From positions 1 to 11,983 of the forward strand of contig DASRNM010000125.1 in assembly GCA_035647435.1 (NCBI GenBank): a stretch of DNA of 11,983 bases, in the 5' to 3' direction. This document shows, piece by piece, positions 5,855-11,983 of this stretch. The notes under the pieces are model-generated. The model searched no databases and was not told the DNA's origin. It worked only from the letters and a program-made list of their open reading frames with translations. Positions within the stretch are counted from its first letter, which is position 1. Each line of letters starts with the position of its first letter. The stretch is from JAAZFZ01 sp035647435 (GTDB lineage Bacteria; Bacillota; Clostridia; Oscillospirales; Acutalibacteraceae). The translations under genes were made by a program, and so were the position numbers.

Positions 5855-6673
5855 TTGCAGATCAGCCAAAATATTATAAAAATTGCTACTTGCGTCTTAA
5901 CAATATGTGCGGTTCTGTTTTGCTCCTCATGCAATTCCAAAACACAGCTTGCAGATGCTCAAGAGGTAGCAAACCGCCTCATAGGGCAAGTCGAATTCAA
6001 AGATTTTCAGTTTCATACTGCTCAAAATGGATGCAACTCAAGCGAGGAAAACTCGTTTTTAGGCGCAAAAACAGGCCTGAAAAGCAGTGCATATGCAATT
6101 CAGGTTGATGTATCATTTTTGACAGATGGAACACCTGTTTTAGCAAACAGCTTTCATCAAGCAGATGAAACTTCCGTGCCGCTTGAGAAAATTCTTGAGG
6201 AAATGCAGAAATACTCAGAAAAAAAGTTATATATTCATCTTCGTGAAGTTAGCAATATAACCGGCCTTGAAAAGTTAATCAAGGATTTTAATCTCACAAA
6301 CAGCAGTGCTTATATATGCGTTGATGAAAACATTGTTAAGTATTTATACAATGAGTGTTGTGTTTTGCCTGTTTATATGAGTTTAGATATAAACGCAGGG
6401 CCCAAACAAGATGAAAGTGCAATAATAAGTGAGCTTGAAAAAATATCAGTATATTCACCTAACGGAATAGTGATTCCAGCTAAAAACATAACAAAGTTAC
6501 TTGTTTCCACCGCTCACGATATGGGCTTAGAAGTGTTTTCGATTGACACCAACAGTAGTCAAGAAATAGCTGATATGATAAGTTTAGGTGTTGATAATAT
6601 AATAACAAAAAGCCCCGATGTTTTAACCGAGGCAATTAATATATGGGCAGAAGCCTTACACATTGAGGATTAA
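5855..6673 (+). CDS. Secreted GDPD-like lipoprotein with degenerate active site
   Basis: This 272-residue protein begins with a signal peptide (hydrophobic about 8-23) ending in VLFCSSCNSK. Cys26 could be lipidated, although CSSC is an imperfect lipobox. The rest resembles the TIM-barrel glycerophosphodiester phosphodiesterase family: EENSFLGAKTGL (64-75), AIQVDVSFLTDGTPVLANSF (81-100), PLEKILEEM (109-117), and the C-terminal GLEVFSIDTNSSQEIADMIS with LGVDNIITKSPDVL (224-257). Compared with the family, the HRG motif reads HTA, the metal-binding E-x-D reads Q83-V-D85, the HD after PVL is lost (N98), and E-x-K of the middle strand reads H128-L-R130. It is therefore probably a non-catalytic relative, perhaps a binding protein. 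The TTG start at 5855 is supported by GGGAGG at 5841-5846, eight bases upstream; the gap to the kinase is two bases. Confidence 0.72.
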   Translation: MQISQNIIKIATCVLTICAVLFCSSCNSKTQLADAQEVANRLIGQVEFKDFQFHTAQNGCNSSEENSFLGAKTGLKSSAYAIQVDVSFLTDGTPVLANSFHQADETSVPLEKILEEMQKYSEKKLYIHLREVSNITGLEKLIKDFNLTNSSAYICVDENIVKYLYNECCVLPVYMSLDINAGPKQDESAIISELEKISVYSPNGIVIPAKNITKLLVSTAHDMGLEVFSIDTNSSQEIADMISLGVDNIITKSPDVLTEAINIWAEALHIED

Positions 6674-6727
6674 ACTTTGCCAAAACTCCCCTTTATAGGA
6701 GCGAAGTATTGGTTATAATTTAACAGT

Positions 6728-6754
6728 AAAGCCGAGCGATTACGCTCGGCTTTT
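6728..6754. terminator. Terminator of the sugar-kinase operon, possibly bidirectional
   Basis: GCCGAGCG (6731-6738) pairs with CGCTCGGC (6743-6750) around ATTA; AAA before and TTTT after extend the stem and give a T tail on the plus strand. It lies 54 bases past the GDPD-like stop. Read on the minus strand the stem is followed by TTTAC, so it may also end the purL-mutase transcript, about 125 bases past that stop codon. Apart from this hairpin, I see no gene or other clear element in 6674-6879. Confidence 0.9.
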
Positions 6755-6879
6755 ATTGATGCTGTTTTATTAAGAGTGATGGATTACTTATAAAATCATA
6801 TAATAAGCATTACCTAAAAGAGGGAAAGTTTGTTATCACATTATATAAAAATTCTACTGTTTATTAAGTTGTGTTAGAA

Positions 6880-8091
6880 CTAATTTTCAATAAACTTTTT
6901 CATAAGAGAGGGGCCGAAGTCAATGTAATTACCCGTTTCTTTTGCACTTTCTTCATTGATTGAGCTGACACCGCTGTCAAGCTCTTTGCCTTTACGATAT
7001 ATCATATAAGGCACAGGGTTGCTTGAATGAGTTCCCGTTACAATTGGTGTAGGGTGGTCGGGAAGAATCATAATTTTAAAATCATCAAGAGTGTTGAAAT
7101 AGTCAAGCAATATAGGCAAAACCTTGCGGTCAATCAGTTCAATTGCAAGCGTTTTGTTTTCGGGCTCATTTCTGTGCCCACATTCATCGGGTGCCTCAAT
7201 ATGAATATAGACAAGGTCTTGACCTTTACAAAATTCTTCGACTGCAGCTCTTGCTTTGCCTTCAAAATTTGTATCAATGTAGCCTGTTACGCCCTCAACC
7301 TCGGGGGTGTTCATTTTTGCACAAATTCCAATGCCCTTGAGCAGGTCAACAGCGGAAATAATGCTGCCCTTGACGCCAAAAGTTTTTTCAAAAGAGGGTA
7401 GAGCAGGTCTCTTCCCCTCACCCCAAAGCCAAATTGAGTTTGCGGGGCGTTTGCCGTTAGCGACTCTTTTTTTATTTATTGGGTGGTCCTTGAGAATGTC
7501 GTAACCTTTGCGCATCATGTCAACGAGCTTCTCTGCATTTTGTGAAGTTGAAATATGTTCACCGATTACCTTGCCAGATATATCATGCGGAGCTGTCATG
7601 TTGCCCAGCTCAAGCGTGCCACCATTCCAAATTAGGCAATGACGGTAGCTAACGCCGTTGTAATATTGAAATTCGTCGTTGCCAAAATGGTTTTGAACGC
7701 TCTTAATAAGCTCTGCAGCTTCCTCCGAAGAAATGTCGCCGCCGGAGTAGTCAACCATAGTTTTTTTATTGTAATCCTTTTCGTCCGATAGGGTAACAAG
7801 GTTGCAACGCAACGCAATGTCGCTGTCTGCCATTTTAATGCCCATGCTGACAGCTTCAAGAGGGGAGCGGCCTGTATAATATTTTTGAGGGTCGTAGCCT
7901 AAAACGCTGAGGTTTGCAATGTCGCTGCCGGGTTTCATTCCTTTGGCAACGGTCTTGACAAGCCCAACTTCACCCCTTTTTGCAAGTGAGTCAAAAATAG
8001 GTTTTTTTGCAACCATCATCGGTGTCTTGCCTCCTAAAGCAGGCACGGGATAGTCTGCCATTCCGTCATATAAAACTACCGCATATTTCAT
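6880..8091 (-). CDS. apgM: 2,3-bisphosphoglycerate-independent phosphoglycerate mutase, archaeal type (ApgM family)
   Basis: This 403-residue protein belongs to the alkaline-phosphatase superfamily ApgM type, which interconverts 3- and 2-phosphoglycerate using two metal ions and a phosphoserine. Key residues are visible: Asp9 in LYDGMAD, the nucleophile Ser56 in KPGSDIANLSVLGYDP (53-68), TGRSPLEA (73-80), EAPDECGHRNEPENK (299-313; D302, H306), PDHPTPIVTGTHSSNPVPY (344-362; D345, H346, H355). Some members of exactly this subgroup are annotated as proposed homoserine kinases, so threonine synthesis is an alternative. The start at 8091 is chosen over the TTG at 8094 because AGGGGTG (8105-8099), which includes the purL stop, lies seven bases upstream of the ATG. 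It follows purL after 12 bases and is probably translated from the same mRNA. Confidence 0.92.
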   Translation of the reverse strand: MKYAVVLYDGMADYPVPALGGKTPMMVAKKPIFDSLAKRGEVGLVKTVAKGMKPGSDIANLSVLGYDPQKYYTGRSPLEAVSMGIKMADSDIALRCNLVTLSDEKDYNKKTMVDYSGGDISSEEAAELIKSVQNHFGNDEFQYYNGVSYRHCLIWNGGTLELGNMTAPHDISGKVIGEHISTSQNAEKLVDMMRKGYDILKDHPINKKRVANGKRPANSIWLWGEGKRPALPSFEKTFGVKGSIISAVDLLKGIGICAKMNTPEVEGVTGYIDTNFEGKARAAVEEFCKGQDLVYIHIEAPDECGHRNEPENKTLAIELIDRKVLPILLDYFNTLDDFKIMILPDHPTPIVTGTHSSNPVPYMIYRKGKELDSGVSSINEESAKETGNYIDFGPSLMKKFIEN

Positions 8092-8103
8092 CAATTAACA
8101 CCC

Positions 8104-11100
8104 CTATTCAAAGTATTTAACGCCTGAGGCGAATATATGTTGGTCCTTTTCAAAAGGAATGTTTTTATATAAATGTTCGCCCCGTCTTTCGCTGTGCCCC
8201 ATTTTGCCGAGCACTCTGCCGTCAGGGCTTGTGATGCCCTCAACAGCGGACATTGAGCCGTTCGGGTTATAAGGCAACGCTGTTGTAGGTCTTCCAGAAA
8301 GGTCAACATACTGTGTTGCGATTTGACCATTTTTAGCAAGTTCTTTGACTGTTTCTGTTTGGGCAAAAAATCTGCCTTCACCATGAGAAACTGGCATTGC
8401 GTGAATATCTCCTGCATTAACACCTGCGAGCCACGGCGATTTTACGCTTGTGATTCTTGTGTATACCATTTGGGAAACGTGCCTTCCTAAGGTGTTAAAG
8501 GTCAAGGTCGGGTCTGTCGGCTTGAGGTCAACAATTTCACCGTAAGGCACAAGCCCCGTTTTTATAAGCGCTTGAAAACCGTTACAAATGCCGAGTATAA
8601 GACCGTCTCTCTGTTTGAGAAGTCTGTTTATAGCCTCTTTTACACGCTCGTTTCTGAGCGTGGTTGCAATAAACTTGCCTGAGCCGTCCGGCTCGTCGCC
8701 ACCGCTGAATCCACCGGGGAGCATTATGATTTGAGAGTTGTCAATGCCCTTGACAAGTGCTTCAATCGACTCGTCAATATCGCTCGAAGTAAGGTTTTTG
8801 AAAATAAATGTTTCTGTGTTTGCTCCTGCATCCTCAAATGCTCTTGCAGTGTCGTACTCACAATTCGTGCCTGGAAAAACAGGGATAATTACATTCGGTC
8901 TTGCAATCTTTATTGCAGGGGAGGCATTTGACCTTTCCTCATAAAGGTCAAGGGTTTCAAGCTCAATCACGTCATTTGACTTTGTGGGGAAGACGCTTTC
9001 AAGAGTGCCTGCCCATTCTAAAATAAGCTCTTCAACATAAACAGATTCACCGTTTATTTTAAATATCCCATCGTCGTTTGTACGACCGAGCTCAATATAG
9101 TCAAGGTCTTTTATATCTGCATTGTTTGCAAGCTCAACAACGAAAGAACCGAATAGTGGAGAGTAGAGAGTTTCTTTGAGCAGACCGTCATTGAATGTAA
9201 AGCCCATTTTTTCGCCAAAAGCCATCTTGCAAACAGATGCGGCGCAACCGCCCTCGTCAACAACGCTCACGGCGGTAAAGATTTTATTTCGAACCATTTT
9301 TGAAACGGTGTCAAATAACAGTTTTGTTTTTCCCCAATCGGGGAGAAGTGTTTGAATGTCAATTGGTAGAGGTAGCATGACCACTCTTGAACCCGCCTTT
9401 GAAAACGCTGCGGAGCCTGTGATTGACGCCTTTGTCATAGCAACGGCAAAGCAAACAAGAGTGGGTGGAACATCAAGGTCATTAAAAGAGCCCGACATGC
9501 TGTCTTTTCCGCCAATTGCGGGGGTATTAAAGTGCAGTTGAGCCGTCAAAGCGCCAAGGAGTGCTGCTGCTGGCTTGCCCCAGCGCTCAGGTTTGTTTTT
9601 AAGTCTTTCGAAATATTCTTGAAGTGTGAGTCGGCTTTTCATCGGGTTTGCGCCAACAGCAGCGACCCTTGCTAAGGATTGAGTCACTGAAAAAGCAGCG
9701 CCGTGGAACGGGCTCCATGTGCTCATTTTTGGAGAAAATCCAAAACTCATTGCTGTTGCTGAGTCAGTTTTTCCACCAGGTACAGGCACTTTTGCAACCA
9801 TTGCCTCTTCAGGCGTGAGCTGGTTTTTGCCTGCAAACGGCATCAATACTGTTGCGGCGCCTATGCTTGAATCAAATCGCTCTGCCAACCCTTTTTGCGA
9901 ACAAACTTCGAGGCGGCCAATGTTTTTTTGTAGAGCAGTTACTCCGCTGAGATTTTCTAGTTCTTCGGGCAAACGCAAACGGTAGTTTTTGTTGGGATCA
10001 ACGGCTGTTATTTTAACATCGGCCTTTTGTGTAACGCCGTTAGTGTTCAAAAACTCCCTTGTAAGGTCAACAATATTGTCGCCACGCCATTTCATAACAA
10101 GTCTCGGTTCTTCTGTTATAGTAGCCACAACTGTTGCCTCAAGGTTTTCTTGATGTGCGAGCTCAAAAAATCTCTCAACGTCTTCAGAAGTGAGCACAAC
10201 TGCCATTCTCTCCTGTGATTCAGAGATAGCAAGCTCTGTGCCATCAAGCCCATCGTATTTTTTTGGTACGCTGTCAAGAGAAATTTCAAGGCCGTCTGCA
10301 AGCTCACCAATTGCAACACTGACACCACCTGCGCCAAAGTCGTTGCACCTTTTTATCATGAAAGCAGCCTCACTGTTTCTGAAAAGTCGTTGAAGCTTGC
10401 GCTCTGTGGGCGGATTGCCCTTTTGAACTTCTGCGCCACAGGTTTCTATTGATGATGTGTCGTGCGCTTTAGAGGAGCCTGTTGCCCCTCCGCAACCGTC
10501 ACGCCCTGTTTTTCCTCCGAGGAGTACAACTTTATCTCCTGCTATTGGCTCTTCTCTTTTTACATTTTTCTTAGGAGAAGCACCGACAACTGCACCTATC
10601 TCCATTCTTTTAGCTACATAGCCTTCATCATATATTTCTCTGACTTGCCCTGTTGCAACCCCGATTTGATTGCCGTATGATGAATATCCCTGTGCCGCAC
10701 CGACAGTTATTTTCCTTTGAGGCAATTTACCCTCTAAGGTTTGCTCAAAGGGGGTTAATGGGTTCCCGCTGCCTGTAACACGCATCGCCTGATAAACATA
10801 GGCTCTGCCCGAAAGCGGGTCCCTAATTGCACCGCCCAAGCAGGTTGCGGCACCGCCGAATGGTTCAATTTCTGTTGGGTGGTTATGTGTTTCATTTTTG
10901 AATTGAATAAGCCATGGCTCAAACTCACCGTCAACGTCTATCATTGCGTTTATTGAGCAAGCGTTAATCTCTGCACTCTCGTCAAGGTCATCTGCAAGAC
11001 CTCGTTTTTTGATCACCTTTGTGCCGATTGTTGCAATGTCCATGAGTGTAATATTTTTTCTGCGCTCACCGTAAACCGTTGCACGAGAGACAATGTATTC

Positions 11101-11862
11101 ACGCCAAGCATCTTCAATAGCGTGCGATAGTCTGCCGTTCTCAATGTCGATGTTTTCAAGCTCTGTGTGGAAGGTTGTGTGACGGCAGTGGTCTGACCAG
11201 TAGGTATCTATAACTTTAATTTCTGTATAAGTCGGGTCTCTTTTTTCGTCACTCTCAAAATATTGACGGCAAAAATTCAAGTCTGCAATACTCATTGCAA
11301 GGCCTAATTCTTCATGCAAGACGGCAATTTCTGCAGTGTTCATGTTTATAAAGCCATCAATTATTTTTATGTTGTCGGGTGTATCAGTTTTAATATCAAG
11401 GCTTTCGGGCTTGTCCATAATAGCAACACGGGATTCAACGGGGTTAATCAAATAATTTTTGATTTTCTCAAATGTTTTTTCTGTAATAACGCCCTCAAAG
11501 GCAAATATTTTTGCTGTCAACACCTTTGGGCGCTCACCGCTTGTGAGCAAAGCTAAACACTGTGCGGCAGAATCTGCGCGCTGGTCATATTGACCAGGGA
11601 GATACTCCGAGGCGAAAACATGCCACGTATCGGGTATGTTCAAATTATAAAAGGTATTATCAACGTTAATTTCAGAAAGAACGCTTGTTGCGGCTCTTTC
11701 GAAGTCGGCCTCACTCAAACCCTCAACATCATATCGATTAATAAGCCTGAGCGATTTTAATTCCTTGACTCCGAGCGTGTCACGCAAGTCGCAAAGAATA
11801 TTTTTTGCTTCAACATCAAAACCGCTTTTTTTCTCAACAAAAACTCTCATTACCTCAGCCAT
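8104..11862 (-). CDS. purL: Phosphoribosylformylglycinamidine synthase, single-chain clostridial PurL
   Basis: This cytoplasmic enzyme catalyses step four of de novo purine synthesis: FGAR, glutamine and ATP give FGAM. The 1252-residue single chain carries the parts that many Bacillota encode as PurS, PurL and PurQ. An N-terminal PurS-like region (about 1-150) is followed by a linker with YWSDHCRHTTF (221-231), the two AIRS-type synthetase halves (about 235-970; KNETHNHPTEIEPFGGAAT at 322-340, DFGAGGVSVAIGELADG at 508-524, PAIGGKDSMSGSF at 781-793), and a class I glutamine amidotransferase domain (about 988-1252). In that domain the oxyanion and nucleophile region GICNGFQAL has Cys1093, and SHGEGRF supplies His1160 and Glu1162. 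GGAGGT at 11876-11871 lies eight bases before the ATG. No frameshift or missing catalytic residue is seen. The usual pur neighbours are absent here; apgM follows instead. Confidence 0.98.
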   Translation of the reverse strand: MAEVMRVFVEKKSGFDVEAKNILCDLRDTLGVKELKSLRLINRYDVEGLSEADFERAATSVLSEINVDNTFYNLNIPDTWHVFASEYLPGQYDQRADSAAQCLALLTSGERPKVLTAKIFAFEGVITEKTFEKIKNYLINPVESRVAIMDKPESLDIKTDTPDNIKIIDGFINMNTAEIAVLHEELGLAMSIADLNFCRQYFESDEKRDPTYTEIKVIDTYWSDHCRHTTFHTELENIDIENGRLSHAIEDAWREYIVSRATVYGERRKNITLMDIATIGTKVIKKRGLADDLDESAEINACSINAMIDVDGEFEPWLIQFKNETHNHPTEIEPFGGAATCLGGAIRDPLSGRAYVYQAMRVTGSGNPLTPFEQTLEGKLPQRKITVGAAQGYSSYGNQIGVATGQVREIYDEGYVAKRMEIGAVVGASPKKNVKREEPIAGDKVVLLGGKTGRDGCGGATGSSKAHDTSSIETCGAEVQKGNPPTERKLQRLFRNSEAAFMIKRCNDFGAGGVSVAIGELADGLEISLDSVPKKYDGLDGTELAISESQERMAVVLTSEDVERFFELAHQENLEATVVATITEEPRLVMKWRGDNIVDLTREFLNTNGVTQKADVKITAVDPNKNYRLRLPEELENLSGVTALQKNIGRLEVCSQKGLAERFDSSIGAATVLMPFAGKNQLTPEEAMVAKVPVPGGKTDSATAMSFGFSPKMSTWSPFHGAAFSVTQSLARVAAVGANPMKSRLTLQEYFERLKNKPERWGKPAAALLGALTAQLHFNTPAIGGKDSMSGSFNDLDVPPTLVCFAVAMTKASITGSAAFSKAGSRVVMLPLPIDIQTLLPDWGKTKLLFDTVSKMVRNKIFTAVSVVDEGGCAASVCKMAFGEKMGFTFNDGLLKETLYSPLFGSFVVELANNADIKDLDYIELGRTNDDGIFKINGESVYVEELILEWAGTLESVFPTKSNDVIELETLDLYEERSNASPAIKIARPNVIIPVFPGTNCEYDTARAFEDAGANTETFIFKNLTSSDIDESIEALVKGIDNSQIIMLPGGFSGGDEPDGSGKFIATTLRNERVKEAINRLLKQRDGLILGICNGFQALIKTGLVPYGEIVDLKPTDPTLTFNTLGRHVSQMVYTRITSVKSPWLAGVNAGDIHAMPVSHGEGRFFAQTETVKELAKNGQIATQYVDLSGRPTTALPYNPNGSMSAVEGITSPDGRVLGKMGHSERRGEHLYKNIPFEKDQHIFASGVKYFE

Positions 11863-11979
11863 AAAACCCTACCTCCGCAATTTTAATAACAAAACACCAT
11901 GTTTTAAACATTTTTTTATTAAACAAAATTATTAATACAAACAAGCATATTGCAGTTTGCAAATATTGCTATCATTATA
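11863..11979 (-). promoter_or_regulatory. purL leader with candidate -10 box
   Basis: On the minus strand a perfect TATAAT lies at 11979-11974; its -35 box would fall just beyond the right edge, so the promoter is only half visible. Transcription would start near 11967, giving a leader of about 100 bases. The first bases contain an inverted repeat, ATATTGCA (11947-11954) with TGCAAATAT (11958-11966), one bulged base, which may be an RNA hairpin or an operator. The rest is AT-rich with no purine riboswitch core and no Bacillus-type PurBox that I can see. Confidence 0.45.
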
Positions 11980-11983
11980 ACAT

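Noticed and set aside
6714..6719. TATAAT upstream of the 6728-6754 hairpin as a promoter of a small RNA
   Set aside because: No -35 box at the right distance, and the transcript would run straight into the terminator within a few bases.
7027..7401. 124-codon plus-strand frame
   Set aside because: It lies antisense within apgM, has odd composition and no ribosome binding site; apgM is clearly the coding strand.
8091..8423. 110-codon minus-strand frame at the purL 3' end
   Set aside because: It is an out-of-frame reading of purL's glutamine amidotransferase domain, with no recognisable protein features and no start signal of its own.
11863..11983. Purine riboswitch upstream of purL
   Set aside because: The leader lacks the conserved junction and loop sequences of a purine aptamer, is too AT-rich, and has no terminator/antiterminator pair.

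Overview
The window looks like chromosomal DNA of an endospore-forming member of the Clostridia (Bacillota). The reasons are a spoVAC-spoVAD pair, a fused clostridial-type PurL of about 1250 residues, moderately AT-rich DNA with GGAGG-type ribosome binding sites, textbook sigma-A promoters and short intrinsic terminators. I cannot name a genus. I see no insertion sequence, phage gene, tRNA, rRNA or CRISPR array.

Layout. Positions 1-139 hold two consecutive hairpins. On the minus strand, 2180-1494 encodes a MacB/LolD-type ABC ATPase and 1501-140 a MocR-type GntR/aminotransferase regulator. The two genes overlap by 8 bases and share one strong promoter (2241-2213). Diverging from them on the plus strand is a spoVA operon: spoVAC (2326-2766), spoVAD (2785-3798) and, where spoVAE is normally found, a 47-codon Cys-rich ORF with one hydrophobic segment (3804-3947), then a terminator (3955-3982).

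A very good sigma-A promoter (4044-4072) then drives a compact three-gene plus-strand operon, 4101-6673. It encodes a CBM9/DOMON-like protein without a signal peptide, an N-acetylhexosamine 1-kinase-like (NahK/APH fold) sugar kinase, and a secreted, probably lipid-anchored glycerophosphodiester phosphodiesterase-like protein that has lost much of its catalytic signature. A strong hairpin terminator (6728-6754) closes it. Convergent to it on the minus strand, purL (11862-8104) is followed after 12 bases by a cofactor-independent phosphoglycerate mutase (8091-6880); the two are probably co-transcribed from a promoter at the right edge.

How the genes work together. PurL is de novo purine synthesis, and the mutase is either glycolytic or, in some relatives, a proposed homoserine kinase. 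SpoVAC and SpoVAD load dipicolinic acid into the forespore. The ATPase-MocR pair looks like a self-regulated response unit whose permease is missing from the window. The kinase operon probably handles or senses an amino sugar. Most of the window is ordinary core metabolism and sporulation. The parts most worth a second look are the microprotein in the spoVAE position, the GDPD-like pseudoenzyme in the kinase operon, and the permease-less ATPase-MocR pair.
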